Positions 1 to 8,569 of a stretch of DNA of 64,000 nt are shown here, one piece after another. The DNA is from Planctomycetota bacterium (GTDB lineage Bacteria; Planctomycetota; Planctomycetia; Gemmatales; Gemmataceae). Position numbers and translations under genes: made by a program. Position 1 is the stretch's first letter, and the number at the start of each line of letters is the position of its first letter. Below the pieces are notes generated by a model. That model saw only the letters and a list, made by a program, of their open reading frames with translations, was not told the DNA's origin and did no database searches. Location: contig JAJXWW010000085.1 in assembly GCA_021781415.1 (NCBI GenBank), positions 62,001-126,000 on the forward strand. Reading direction: 5' to 3'.

Positions 1-16
1 CATCCGAAAGGATACG

Positions 17-1042
17 ATGATTGAACTGACCGCCGACAATGCCGCCGATTACCTGCGACAACGCGAGTGGATCGACGAGGGACCAACGCGCATCGAGACG
101 CTGTCGGGCGGCGTGTCGAACATCGTATTACGCGTGGAAACGCCGGATCGATTGTTCGTCCTCAAGCAATCGCGGCCTCAGTTGCGCACGCGCGATGCGT
201 GGTTTAGCGATCTGGAGCGCGTCTACCGCGAGCAGGAAGTCATGCAGACGCTCGCGCCCTTATTGCCGAACCATGTCGTTCCCGAAGTGCTATTCGTCGA
301 TCGCGCCAATTTCGTCTTTGCCATGGCGCACGCGCCGCGCGAAGCCAAGGTATGGAAACGCCAATTGCTCGAAGGCGAGATCGACTTCGAGGTTGGCGAG
401 CGTGCCGGAAGCATTCTCGGCCGCATTCACGAGGCGACGGCACGCTCGCCGCACCTCGTCGAACCGTTCGCGGATCGTAACGTGTTCGTGCAACTGCGCG
501 TCGATCCCTTCTATCGCCGGATTCAGGAACGCCTTCCCGACATGGCCGACGCCGTGAAACCGCTCATCGAACGGATGATGACGGCGCGCGAGGCGCTATG
601 CCACGGCGATTACAGTCCGAAGAACATTCTCACTCACGAACACGGCTTTACGCTCGTCGATTACGAGACGGCCCATTGGGGCGATCCGACGATGGATATT
701 GGCTTTTTCTTGAGCCATCTCTTGCTCAAAGCGGTAAAGCGTTCGCACGACCTCTTCAGACATCTCGAATTGACGCGCCGTTTCTGGCGGGGCTACGCCG
801 CGGAGACGACGTTTTTACCTCTTCGATATTTAGAAACGCGCGGCATTGAACATTGCGGAGTTTGCCTGCTGGCACGCATCGACGGGACGAGTCCGGTGGA
901 TTACTTGCCGGAACAGGAGAAACGCGAGGCAGTGCGCCGCATGGGGCGTCGGATCTTGCTGGAACGCCCTGAGACTTGGGACAAGGTACTTGGGATTCTG
1001 ACGGAAGAAGTTGGCGAGCCAGTGGCGGCGGCCCTTGAATAA
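17..1042 (+). CDS. Aminoglycoside phosphotransferase (APH)-family small-molecule kinase
   Basis: The 341-residue protein has the APH kinase fold signature. A glycine-containing nucleotide loop lies near residues 30-35 (SGGVSN), a lysine at residue 50 could contact ATP, the catalytic loop HGDYSPKN is at 196-203, and the metal-binding DYE is at 215-217, followed by HWGDPTMDIGF. Such enzymes phosphorylate small hydroxylated substrates, for example methylthioribose, choline, homoserine or sugars. The substrate cannot be read from the sequence, and drug resistance is not implied. AAGGA lies 5 bases before the ATG. Its stop is only 5 bases from the stop of the convergent queD, so there is no room for a separate terminator. 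Confidence 0.85.
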   Translation: MIELTADNAADYLRQREWIDEGPTRIETLSGGVSNIVLRVETPDRLFVLKQSRPQLRTRDAWFSDLERVYREQEVMQTLAPLLPNHVVPEVLFVDRANFVFAMAHAPREAKVWKRQLLEGEIDFEVGERAGSILGRIHEATARSPHLVEPFADRNVFVQLRVDPFYRRIQERLPDMADAVKPLIERMMTAREALCHGDYSPKNILTHEHGFTLVDYETAHWGDPTMDIGFFLSHLLLKAVKRSHDLFRHLELTRRFWRGYAAETTFLPLRYLETRGIEHCGVCLLARIDGTSPVDYLPEQEKREAVRRMGRRILLERPETWDKVLGILTEEVGEPVAAALE

Positions 1043-1047
1043 AAAAA

Positions 1048-1479
1048 TCAGGGGGCCGTCAGCTTCCTCTCGCCTGTAGGCGATGCGTAGGCGGCGAAGC
1101 AGTTTTCGGTTTCCCACAATTTGACTTCGACGACGGGGAAGCCTTGCGAGACTGCGTAATCGTAAATTAGGCGGGCGATGTTCTCGGCAGTGGGGTTCGT
1201 CGGAACAACGAAAATCGGTTCGCCCTGCTGTCGCAAAAAGGGCAACAGCGGATCGTCTTGGTGCAAAATCATTTTGTGATCGAGTTGCTCGTCGATCCAG
1301 GTGCCGACGACGCGCTTGAGGCGCGTGAAATCCATCACCATGCCGAGGCGGTCGAGCGTTTCCGCGACCAGCGTGATGACGGCTTTGCCGTTGTGGCCGT
1401 GCAGGTGGCGACACTTGCCGTCGTAATCGAGCAAACGGTGGCCGTAGCAGAAGGAAATCTCGCGCGTCACGCTGAACAT
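1048..1479 (-). CDS. queD: 6-carboxytetrahydropterin synthase (QueD/PTPS family)
   Basis: The 143-residue protein is a compact member of the 6-pyruvoyl-tetrahydropterin synthase fold. It makes 6-carboxy-tetrahydropterin from dihydroneopterin triphosphate in the preQ0/queuosine pathway. Candidate zinc ligands are His14, His27 and His29 (GHRL, then HLHGH), with Cys23 as the catalytic cysteine and a terminal WETENCFAAY region holding the pterin-anchoring glutamate. The ATG overlaps the last 13 bases of queC, so the two are translationally coupled. The same frame stays open further upstream, but that part is the complement-frame shadow of queC. tgt, the transglycosylase that uses the pathway product, lies about 35 kb away. 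Confidence 0.92.
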   Translation of the reverse strand: MFSVTREISFCYGHRLLDYDGKCRHLHGHNGKAVITLVAETLDRLGMVMDFTRLKRVVGTWIDEQLDHKMILHQDDPLLPFLRQQGEPIFVVPTNPTAENIARLIYDYAVSQGFPVVEVKLWETENCFAAYASPTGERKLTAP

Positions 1480-2174
1480 GATGGCTCTCGATGATAGTCG
1501 GTCGGATCGGGCAGGCCGGCGCGAAGGAAGGCGATCCGGCGCTCGGCACATTTGTTGCAAACTCCACAATGCTGGTTCTCGACGGGCCTCATGCACGAGA
1601 AAGTCCACTGCAACGGCAGATGTCGGCCGCGCCGAAGCACTTCCTCTTTGTGCATTCCACAATACGGGCGTTCGATGCACACCGTCCCGCCGATCGCCCG
1701 ATTGACCACCGCTCGATAGTCCGCGAAGAACTCCGCCGTGGCGTCGGCAAATGGATTGCTCTCCAGAGGAGCCAACGCCAGCGCCGGTACCGAGTGTAGG
1801 TGGCACCACAACATCGCCTTGGACAGAAATAGGACGTTGCGCCCCGGCAGATAGACGGCGGCATCCGGCGTGCCAGCCGCCGGAACGTCGATACCCGTCA
1901 GACTCCAGTGTTCGCCGTAGAGGTCGGTCACGGGCACGTCGAGGACGGTCAGCGACTGAAGCGTGGGAGAAGCAACCGCGTCGAGAAAGCGGCGTAGATA
2001 GCTCAACTCCGTCTCTTCCCAGAAGAGGCCGAAACGGACGTACAACGGCCAAACGGCCGAATGCCGAGGCAGCGATTCGGCGAGAAGGATGGCGCTATCG
2101 AGACCGCCGCTAACGAGAACGGCCAGCGCGGATGAGGCATCGGAGGCAGCGGAAGCAACATTCATCGCTATCAT
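1467..2174 (-). CDS. queC: 7-cyano-7-deazaguanine synthase QueC
   Basis: This is the ATP-dependent enzyme that converts 7-carboxy-7-deazaguanine to preQ0. It has an N-terminal PP-loop (SGGLDSA, about residues 22-28) and a C-terminal zinc site with four cysteines in the segment FSCMRPVENQHCGVCNKC. Length of about 235 residues is normal for the family. No strong Shine-Dalgarno sequence is visible. An ATG at 2174, an ATG at 2165 and a TTG at 2189 are all possible starts, and I chose the first. It is first in an operon with queD and divergent from the phosphatase gene, leaving about 78 bases for both promoters. Confidence 0.92.
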   Translation of the reverse strand: MIAMNVASAASDASSALAVLVSGGLDSAILLAESLPRHSAVWPLYVRFGLFWEETELSYLRRFLDAVASPTLQSLTVLDVPVTDLYGEHWSLTGIDVPAAGTPDAAVYLPGRNVLFLSKAMLWCHLHSVPALALAPLESNPFADATAEFFADYRAVVNRAIGGTVCIERPYCGMHKEEVLRRGRHLPLQWTFSCMRPVENQHCGVCNKCAERRIAFLRAGLPDPTDYHREPSCSA

Positions 2175-2252
2175 TGTAGGAAGGGTCAATGGCGAGCGGC
2201 GAATCGACGGCTATTCCCGATCCGCGCTTTCCTTTTCCGTGGAGACTATCTC

Positions 2253-3047
2253 GTGCAATCCGAATGGAAGAATCGCTATGAAATCGCGGTAGAAGCCGCG
2301 CGCCAAGCCGGTCAGCTGGCGCGGCGCTATTTCGATGGGTCTTTCGAGGTCGAATGGAAGGCCGATCTGAGTCCCGTAACCGTCGCCGACCGCGAGGCCG
2401 AGCAGATGTTGCGCGCCAAGCTGCTCGATGCCTTTCCCAACGACGGATTCCTCGGCGAAGAGTACGGAGACAGTCCGGGCACATCCGGCTACCGTTGGAT
2501 AATCGACCCCATCGACGGCACGCGCAGTTTCGTGCGCGGCATACCCCTTTGGGCCACGTTGGTCGGTCTGGAGTACAAGAACGAACAGATCGCAGGCATC
2601 GCCGAGGCAGCGGCGCTAGGTTACACCTATCGCGCGTTGCGAGGCGATGGCGCGTATCGCAACGATCGGCGTATCCATGTCTCCAAAGTCGGCGAACTGT
2701 CTGAGGCGCTGATTTTCTATTCCAGTTTGTCGTGGTTCGTCAAAGCCGGCCGGCAGGATACCTTCTTGGAGTTGATCCGCCGCACCCAACGCAGCCGTGG
2801 TTTCGGCGACTTCTACGGTTTCGTCTTGGTGGCCGAGGGGGCCGGCGAGTTGATGGTCGAACACGGAGTCCACGCTTGGGACGTGGCCGCGATCAAACCC
2901 ATCGTCGAAGAGGCGGGCGGACGTTTCAGCGATTGGGACGGCGGGACCTCGATTCATCGCCCCGATGTGATTGTCAGCAACGGCAAGCTGCACGAGGAGG
3001 CGCGAGCCATTTTGCAGCCCGCCGATCTTGGCGAACCGGCAGCGTAA
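2253..3047 (+). CDS. Inositol-monophosphatase-family phosphatase (HisN-like)
   Basis: The protein of 264 residues belongs to the lithium-sensitive, magnesium-dependent phosphatases. The metal ligands sit in GEE (68-70) and DPIDGT (85-90), with a later WD pair in HAWDVAAIKP near residue 205. The resemblance is strongest to the histidinol-phosphatase (HisN) branch, but inositol or nucleotide phosphates remain possible substrates. A GTG start follows GGAG. The last eleven residues (LQPADLGEPAA) and the TAA stop are encoded by the first unit of a 56-bp tandem repeat, and the stop codon lies in the loop of a perfect hairpin. The original C-terminus was therefore probably replaced or extended by repeat DNA. 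Confidence 0.88.
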   Translation: MQSEWKNRYEIAVEAARQAGQLARRYFDGSFEVEWKADLSPVTVADREAEQMLRAKLLDAFPNDGFLGEEYGDSPGTSGYRWIIDPIDGTRSFVRGIPLWATLVGLEYKNEQIAGIAEAAALGYTYRALRGDGAYRNDRRIHVSKVGELSEALIFYSSLSWFVKAGRQDTFLELIRRTQRSRGFGDFYGFVLVAEGAGELMVEHGVHAWDVAAIKPIVEEAGGRFSDWDGGTSIHRPDVIVSNGKLHEEARAILQPADLGEPAA

Positions 3048-3178
3048 GCTGCCGGGTGATGCACCTTTTGCAGCCCGCCGATCTTGGCGAACCGGCAGCG
3101 TAAGCTGCCGGGTGATGCACCTTTTGCAGCCCGCCGATCTTGGCGAACCGGCAGCGTAAGCTGCCGGGTGATGCACCT
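3011..3178 (+). repeat. Three tandem copies of a 56-bp unit, each with a palindromic hairpin
   Basis: The unit begins TTTGCAGCCCGCCGATCTTG and ends GGGTGATGCACCT, and is repeated exactly with period 56 (starts 3011, 3067 and 3123). Each contains CCGGCAGC-GTAA-GCTGCCGG (hairpins at 3036-3055, 3092-3111 and 3148-3167). The first copy overlaps the 3' end of the phosphatase gene and gives its stop. Because 56 is not a multiple of 3, the later copies are read in other frames. The identity of the copies points to recent duplication. Confidence 0.95.
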
Positions 3179-3179
3179 T

Positions 3180-3207
3180 ACCCGGCAGCTTACGCTGCCG
3201 GTTCGCC
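3180..3207 (-). repeat. Inverted copy of the CCGGCAGC hairpin element
   Basis: ACCCGGCAGCTTACGCTGCCGGTTCGCC is the reverse complement of the hairpin and flank found in the three upstream tandem units (stem 3182-3201). Together with them it forms a larger potential stem. The remaining bases up to 3368 hold no supported gene. Confidence 0.9.
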
Positions 3208-3368
3208 GACGGATTTGCCGAATGTGCCGAATAATTCAAGAAGGAGGGTTCTAACGACCGATACGATCACGGATGAGAGAACGTGTCCAGCGCTTGCTGG
3301 CCGTTGGTGGGGGACGATTCACGCCGGCATCCGCTGCGATGAACGGCGTGTTCTAGGGGGGCGCGAAT

Positions 3369-4700
3369 ATGTGCAGAGGCTGGAAGGGCTTGGCGCTGCT
3401 GGTAGGTTATGGGTTGTTGACCTTGCCGGTCCAGGCTCAATTGGGCACTTATCCAAGTCCAGTGGGAGCGGCACGGATGCCGGTGCCGATCCCGGCAGAT
3501 CCGTCGTCCATTCCTCCCGCGCCCAATTTGGTGCCTGGACCGATCAGTCCTCTGGCCGCTCCGATGGGGCCGGACGATTCGTTTAGCCTGCCCGAAAATC
3601 ATTCGAGCGCGTTTCAGACGGAGAATTACGTCCAAGAGTCCGGCGTTTATCTGCACGTCGGCCCGATGGCTCTGCAGCGCAATCAACTCGGAGCGGGAGA
3701 CATCGCCGTAAACAACGCGGCGGTCCAAGGTCTCCCTCCGCATCTGTTGCCCAACGATTTCGCGCCTCCGCCGCCTGGAACCGCAAGCGCCTTGAACTTC
3801 AACAGCGTCAATCCCGCGCTCTCGATGGGTATTCGCGGTACGGTTGGCTACCTCTGGCACGATCAGGCGATCGAGTTTTCCAGCTTCTACGTTTGGCAGA
3901 ACAACGTGACGGCGACGGCCAACGATCCGCATTCGCTCGACACCTTGTTCTACAATCCCCCCTATGCCTTCCTCGGTCAGGGATTGTATCGATTGGCAGA
4001 TACCGTTCAGCTCACGCAGGGATCGAGCCTGTTCAACGCCGAAGCCAACTATCGCAAGCTCAACACAGTCTTTCCAGGCATGGAGTTCCTGATCGGGGCT
4101 CGCTACGTTCGCCAGAACGATTTCCTTAGCATTCTTTCGCAGGGTACTTCAACCATCTTGCCGCCGCCGGGTCTCAGCATCGGTCAGGACGCTTCGATTT
4201 ATAAGGTCATTACCCACAACAACATCGTCGCTCCGCAGATGGGACTCGAGTACGCCTACAACCCCTTCGCCTGGCTAACTCTATCCTGCATGGGCAAGGG
4301 AGCGTGGGGCGTCAACTATTTGACGAGCGAATCGAACCTGACGCGAAACGATGGCCTTATTGGCTTCAACTCGATTCGTCACGCCACGGTCTTCAGCCAG
4401 ATCTACGAATTGGGGGCCTTCGCCGATTTTAATTCGCCCTCTGGAAAGATGCGATTGCGGCTCGGATACACCTCGACGTGGTTGTGCGGCGTAGCCGACG
4501 CTCCGTCGCAGGTCAATTTCAACTTGTTGGGTGCCGAAGCCGTCCGGGCCTTCGGGCAGGCGAACTTCAACAACGTCCTCAGCAATGGAAATCTGTCGCA
4601 GATTAACAACGCTCAAGGCAACATCCAACACGGTCGCGTCAACAACGACGGAACGATCCTCTACTTTGGCCCGCAGATTGAACTGCAGTTCATGTTTTAA
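3369..4700 (+). CDS. BBP7-family outer-membrane beta-barrel protein
   Basis: The protein has an N-terminal signal peptide (LALLVGYGLLTLPVQAQ, about residues 7-23) and a proline-rich linker to about residue 65. A long region of alternating polar and aromatic beta-strands follows, with glycine-rich turns (GIRGTVGYLW, GMEFLIGARYVRQ, GKMRLRLGYTSTW). It ends in the outer-membrane-like terminal phenylalanine (QLQFMF). These traits match the planctomycete BBP7 family of predicted surface porin-like proteins. No ligand or transport function can be stated. It stands alone, with its own upstream region holding only the repeat cluster. Confidence 0.85.
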   Translation: MCRGWKGLALLVGYGLLTLPVQAQLGTYPSPVGAARMPVPIPADPSSIPPAPNLVPGPISPLAAPMGPDDSFSLPENHSSAFQTENYVQESGVYLHVGPMALQRNQLGAGDIAVNNAAVQGLPPHLLPNDFAPPPPGTASALNFNSVNPALSMGIRGTVGYLWHDQAIEFSSFYVWQNNVTATANDPHSLDTLFYNPPYAFLGQGLYRLADTVQLTQGSSLFNAEANYRKLNTVFPGMEFLIGARYVRQNDFLSILSQGTSTILPPPGLSIGQDASIYKVITHNNIVAPQMGLEYAYNPFAWLTLSCMGKGAWGVNYLTSESNLTRNDGLIGFNSIRHATVFSQIYELGAFADFNSPSGKMRLRLGYTSTWLCGVADAPSQVNFNLLGAEAVRAFGQANFNNVLSNGNLSQINNAQGNIQHGRVNNDGTILYFGPQIELQFMF

Positions 4701-4779
4701 CAGTCGACGAGGAAGCTCTTGGCGAGCGTGTTCGTTGGTCCCTCCGCTGGCAACCATGAGGGCTAACGAACTCGCTCGC

Positions 4780-5085
4780 TTAAAATTTCGCTCCGACGCA
4801 CCACATCCCTTCCGCCGTCTTCAACGACCAGACGACCTCGGCGTTCAGTTTCAACGTTTGACAATAGCCGATTCCGTCGAGATCGACTTCGATCTTTTGC
4901 CCTGCTGTAATTGGCAAATTCACGGTGAGTCGAATGCCCTCCGCCGAGATGTCGAGTACGGTCGCAGCCTCTCTCGCGCCGACGAACACCGTGTCGCCGG
5001 TGGTGCATGAAGCGGTCGTACTCGGTTTCGGTCGTTGACGCCTTGCGCGGCGGCGTTCCGATTCTGTCGAAGCCGGTTTATTCAT
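4780..5085 (-). CDS. PilZ-domain protein
   Basis: This is a 101-residue, single-domain protein. An arginine cluster (RRRARRQR, about 11-18) and the later DISAEGIRL (about 45-53) match the RxxxR and (D/N)xSxxG elements with which PilZ domains bind cyclic di-GMP. GGGAGG precedes the ATG at good spacing. A standalone PilZ protein would act as a cyclic-di-GMP-responsive adaptor. What it binds is unknown, and neither neighbour suggests motility or cellulose synthesis. Binding of the nucleotide is inferred from the motifs only. Confidence 0.75.
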   Translation of the reverse strand: MNKPASTESERRRARRQRPKPSTTASCTTGDTVFVGAREAATVLDISAEGIRLTVNLPITAGQKIEVDLDGIGYCQTLKLNAEVVWSLKTAEGMWCVGAKF

Positions 5086-5253
5086 GTTCGTCCTCCCGGC
5101 AAGCCTAGGTCACGAATCCAAGAAACGCCAATCGAAGCCACTCGCCGGTTCGCCGAATCAATCGTATTTTGGTAATCAGGACGACACGATCTTGGTACGC
5201 GCAAACGGTTTCGATTCGATGGCGTATCCGGCGGGTTCCAAAGGAGATGAGAC

Positions 5254-6276
5254 ATGACGGCCAGCCAACCCAATTACCCCTCGCCTCAAGCCGTAATGAT
5301 GCGCTTGCTAACCGGCTATTGGATGTCGCAAGCGCTGCATGTCGCCGCTCAACTCGGAATCGCCGATTTGTTGAAGGACGGCCCGCAAACGGTGGCCCAT
5401 CTCGCCGCAGCCTCCGGCTCGCACGAGCGCTCGCTCTATCGTCTGTTGCGCGGCCTCGCTGGAGAAGGCGTATTCGCCGAAGACGAGCAGGGGCGGTTTG
5501 CCCTTACTCCGCTGGGGGAATGTTTGCGGAGCGACGTACCGAACTCGCAGCGTTCGCTGGCAATCATGAACGGTGAGGAACACTATCGCTGCTGGGGAGA
5601 GTTGCTGTACTGCGTGCAAACGGGCAAAACGGCGTTCGACAAACTGTACGGCCAGCCGATTTTCGACTACCTCGCTTCCCATCCGCGCCAGGCGCGCATT
5701 TTCGACGAAGGCATGGTCGGCGTCCACGGAGCGGAAACCAAGGCCATGCTCGATGCCTACGATTTCCAGGGCATCGGTACCTTGGCGGACATCGGCGGTG
5801 GCAACGGGAGTCTCCTGGCTGCCACGCTGCAACGTCATCCCTCGCTTCGCGGCCTACTGTTCGATCGACCCGATGTCATCGAAAGGGCCAAAGGTTACCT
5901 CCAGGCGGCGGGGGTGGAGAGTCGCTGCACTCTGAAAGGCGGCAACTTTTTCGAGACCGCTCCCTCCGGCGGCGATGTCTATCTGATGCGGCACATCATC
6001 CACGATTGGAACGACGAACAGAGTCGAACCATCTTGCGCAACTGTCGCAAAGTCGTGCCTTCAACGGGCAAATTGTTGATGATCGAGAGCGTGATACCGC
6101 CAGGCAACGAACCGTGCTTCGCCAAGATGCTCGATTTAACCATGCTGACCATTCCCGGCGGCATGGAGCGCACCGAGTCGGAGTATCGCGCCTTGCTGGC
6201 AAGCGCCGGTTTTCACCTCTCGCGCATCCTACCGACGGCGGCCCACGTCGATGTCATCGAGTGCGTGCCGGTGTGA
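5254..6276 (+). CDS. SAM-dependent O-methyltransferase (COMT/hydroxyneurosporene-type)
   Basis: The protein of 340 residues has the plant-COMT-like layout. The N-terminal winged-helix dimerisation domain covers roughly residues 15-90. A Rossmann methyltransferase domain follows, with the SAM glycine motif DIGGGNG at 179-185 and the HIIHDW motif at 247-252, whose second His is the usual general base. AAGGAGATGAGAC precedes the ATG. Members methylate small phenolic, carotenoid or polyketide hydroxyls, and the substrate here is unknown. No biosynthetic neighbours are present. Confidence 0.87.
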   Translation: MTASQPNYPSPQAVMMRLLTGYWMSQALHVAAQLGIADLLKDGPQTVAHLAAASGSHERSLYRLLRGLAGEGVFAEDEQGRFALTPLGECLRSDVPNSQRSLAIMNGEEHYRCWGELLYCVQTGKTAFDKLYGQPIFDYLASHPRQARIFDEGMVGVHGAETKAMLDAYDFQGIGTLADIGGGNGSLLAATLQRHPSLRGLLFDRPDVIERAKGYLQAAGVESRCTLKGGNFFETAPSGGDVYLMRHIIHDWNDEQSRTILRNCRKVVPSTGKLLMIESVIPPGNEPCFAKMLDLTMLTIPGGMERTESEYRALLASAGFHLSRILPTAAHVDVIECVPV

Positions 6277-6704
6277 AAGAACCTTTGAAGGGAATAACGA
6301 CATCACGAGAGACCCAAGACGCTTCGGGTTTCTACCACGCCACTCCGCGAAAATCTTCAGAAGCAGCCAGCGTAAAGCCTCGTACCGGATTTTGGGTCGG
6401 ATTGCCCGTGTGTGCCTCGCCTGTGCCTCGGGATGAGGGGGACCGCATTGGCAACCTGGTCGGAAGGGCGTCGCCGGTCATCCGTTCCGGGCAACGCAAG
6501 ATGTTTTCGAGGTCTCCATGCCAGCGAAGGAGCCTGGTGCGGTGCCCCTGGATTCTCGCAGAGTGGGGTCAAAAGCTAATCCGAGTGAGAAAATCGTTGT
6601 GCCTGCCCCTTCGTCGGAGTAACATGGGATTCCAGAATCGAAACCGGGGCCTCAGAAGGCGTCTATCTGGGAAAGATCGGTCAACACGCTCTTAGGAGTG
6701 ATCC
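6277..6704 (+). other. 428-bp gap with the first copy of a 101-bp repeat
   Basis: No convincing gene lies between the methyltransferase and the next signal-peptide protein. The only structure I see is the direct repeat at 6581-6681, followed by AGGAG and the start of the next gene. The stretch probably marks the left edge of an accessory insertion that runs to about 10.5 kb. Confidence 0.5.
6581..6681 (+). repeat. 101-bp direct repeat, copy 1
   Basis: This copy matches 7931-8031 with no gaps and 8 mismatches counted by eye (about 92% identity), at an offset of 1350 bases. Both copies contain GGAG-TAAC-ATG followed by a short open frame starting MGFQNRNRGLRRRLSGK here. In this copy the frame stops after 23 codons. 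Both copies lie just upstream of a possible coding start, so the repeat may be a duplicated leader or promoter region. Confidence 0.85.
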
Positions 6705-7901
6705 ATGACTCGCCTTGTCATCCTTTTCGCCGTCAGCTCGATAGCTGCTCCCGTCTGCGCCGCTTCCCCACCCCCGCCGCTTGCCGAAAAGTTTCTACAC
6801 GACGGCAAGTTCGCCGAGGGCGAGATGGCCTCCCTTCTAGCCCTCGACGCAAACCCGAGGGATGACGAGGCTCGGTTTGGGCTGGGAGTGATCCAGTTCC
6901 TGCGAAGCGTGGAGAATCTGGGCAAGGCGCTGCACGAGTACGGGGCAGTGTCGGAGAAGGCGACCCAGCCGTTCCTGCGGCTCCCCGTGCCTAAAAACGA
7001 CAAGCCGTCGGCCATCAGCTATAAGGCACTCGGCCGGGTGCTGGATGCATTCGCCGCCGACCTCGATCGGGCCGAAGCCACCCTTGCTGGCATCAAGGAC
7101 GACAAGGTGAAGTTGCGGCTGAGGCTGGCGAAGATCACCTTTGACTTCGCCGGTACCGGCAAAGACCGCACCACGCTGATCGACCTGCTTACCGCATTGA
7201 ATAACGGACGGTTCAACTTCCAGAAGGCCAATCCCGAATTCCGCGTCCACTTTGACCGCGGCGACGTGGCATGGCTGCGTGCGTACTGCCACCTGCTGTC
7301 GGCGATGGTGGAGGGTTACCGGGCGGTGGATGAGGAGGCCGGGTTCGAGGAGCGGGTGAAGGAGATCTTCCCGAAGATCGACGAACCTTCCACGAAGACG
7401 GAGCCGAACTGGATCATGAGCGGGCTGAAGGTGGTGGACGCCCCGCGGCTACGACGCATGCGGCTGCACTTGGTAGCGGTGTGTGAACTGAACCGGGAGA
7501 CGTGGCAGTACATCCGCAAGGAGACCGACGATGACTACGAATGGCTGCCGCACCCGAAACAGACCGACCAACTCGGTCTGCCGCTGACCGACGAACGGAT
7601 CGACGCTTGGTTACGCATGATGGCGCAGTGGGAGGGGCTGCTCAAGGGCGAGCGGCTACTGCCGAGCGAGCTGATCCCGATCGCGGTTAACCACAAGGAG
7701 GGAGGGCTGAACCTGAAGAAGCTACTCGATAACCCGCCCGTCGACCTGTTGAACTGGGAACGCATCCAGAAGAAGGGTATCGACGCCAAGTACCTGGAAG
7801 CGGAGGAGGGAAAGCAGATGTTTAGCGTTGAGGCGGTAGCGGCGGTGCTTCAACTCTTCGACGGGCCATTCGGGTTCGCTTACGCCGCTCGGCTCAACTG
7901 A
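6705..7901 (+). CDS. Hypothetical secreted protein with TPR-like N-terminus
   Basis: I do not recognise this 398-residue protein. It starts with a signal peptide (MTRLVILFAVSSIAAPVCAA). A helix pair that looks like one tetratricopeptide repeat follows (KFAEGEMASLLALDANPRDDEARFGLGVIQFL, about residues 30-62). The rest is helical and charged, without catalytic motifs. AGGAG lies 7 bases before the ATG. The gene sits exactly between the two copies of the 101-bp direct repeat, which suggests that it moved or was duplicated as a unit. A periplasmic or scaffold role is possible but unproven. Confidence 0.7.
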   Translation: MTRLVILFAVSSIAAPVCAASPPPPLAEKFLHDGKFAEGEMASLLALDANPRDDEARFGLGVIQFLRSVENLGKALHEYGAVSEKATQPFLRLPVPKNDKPSAISYKALGRVLDAFAADLDRAEATLAGIKDDKVKLRLRLAKITFDFAGTGKDRTTLIDLLTALNNGRFNFQKANPEFRVHFDRGDVAWLRAYCHLLSAMVEGYRAVDEEAGFEERVKEIFPKIDEPSTKTEPNWIMSGLKVVDAPRLRRMRLHLVAVCELNRETWQYIRKETDDDYEWLPHPKQTDQLGLPLTDERIDAWLRMMAQWEGLLKGERLLPSELIPIAVNHKEGGLNLKKLLDNPPVDLLNWERIQKKGIDAKYLEAEEGKQMFSVEAVAAVLQLFDGPFGFAYAARLN

Positions 7902-7930
7902 CTCGAATGGGGAGGCCGTTCGGAGATCCT

Positions 7931-8031
7931 CCGGGTGAAAAAATCGTTGTGCCTGCCCATTCGTCGGAGTAACATGAGCTTCCAGAACCGAAACTGGGGC
8001 CTCAGAAGGCGTCTATCTGGGAAAAATCGGT
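7931..8031 (+). repeat. 101-bp direct repeat, copy 2
   Basis: This is the second copy of the leader-like repeat that also occurs before the 6705 gene. The short frame behind GGAG-TAAC-ATG here reads MSFQNRNWGLRRRLSGK and stops after 30 codons. A GTG-initiated frame of 51 codons starts 11 bases beyond the repeat. Confidence 0.85.
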
Positions 8032-8041
8032 TTATGCGTTC

Positions 8042-8197
8042 GTGCTCATTGTCGGTACGCCGATAGCGTTGCTTCCGATCTGGCTTTCACATACCACGAG
8101 ACGCGACCACATCCAACGAGAAACAGAATGGTGGGGCGAGGCTTTCGAGCGAGGCCGACAGCGAGCTAGGCAAGCTGATGCGGAAGATTCAAATTAG
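8042..8197 (+). CDS. Possible 51-residue membrane-anchored small protein
   Basis: A GTG-initiated frame encodes a hydrophobic stretch (LIVGTPIALLPIWL) followed by a charged, arginine-rich tail ending EDSN. This is the profile of a single-span membrane peptide. No good ribosome binding site is visible and the frame extends upstream into the repeat without a start, so it may be a fragment of a larger lost gene. Confidence 0.3.
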   Translation: MLIVGTPIALLPIWLSHTTRRDHIQRETEWWGEAFERGRQRARQADAEDSN

Positions 8198-8292
8198 TTT
8201 GCAGGTCCGTTTTGTCGGCAGGAGTCGAGTAGCCGGTTCTAGGCGAACACGATCGGCGTAAGCCGTTCTCAAACGAATGGCGAACGATTCCG

Positions 8293-8569
8293 ATGAAGAA
8301 GCGAACATCTAATCGCCGCAAGGTTGCATGGGAAGATAACCTGGGACGGGGGCTAGATAGGTATCAATGGCGTAGAAATCGTCTACCTGATCCGGGGGAA
8401 ATACTCCTACGACTCTTCCGACTACGGCGGGGGATTGATCGGGCCGTCCGATGACCTACTGACTGTCTTAAAGGAAGGCGGACTCAATTGGGTCAATGAC
8501 ACCACAATGAGCATTTCGTCCTCTCTGTTCTCTGCGGAAGAAATGGTTCACATGTTGCGGGTGGAGTAG
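8293..8569 (+). pseudogene. Probable frameshifted remnant of a small gene
   Basis: An ATG at 8293 opens a basic N-terminal frame (MKKRTSNRRKVAWEDNLGRG) that runs to a stop at 8454. In the overlapping +1 frame, positions 8357-8569 encode a protein-like segment (VEIVYLIRGKYSYDSSDYGG, then GPSDDLLTVLKEGGLNWVND, ending MLRVE) that lacks any early start codon. Joining the two around 8350 gives one plausible protein of about 90 residues, so a single frameshift is the simplest reading. The family is not recognised. Confidence 0.4.

Noticed and set aside
17..1042. Aminoglycoside resistance gene
   Set aside because: The APH fold is shared by many metabolic kinases; nothing in the substrate-binding region or context points to drug modification.
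1480..2052. N-terminal extension of queD
   Set aside because: The extension lies in queC and has a composition unlike any protein; QueD is complete from 1479.
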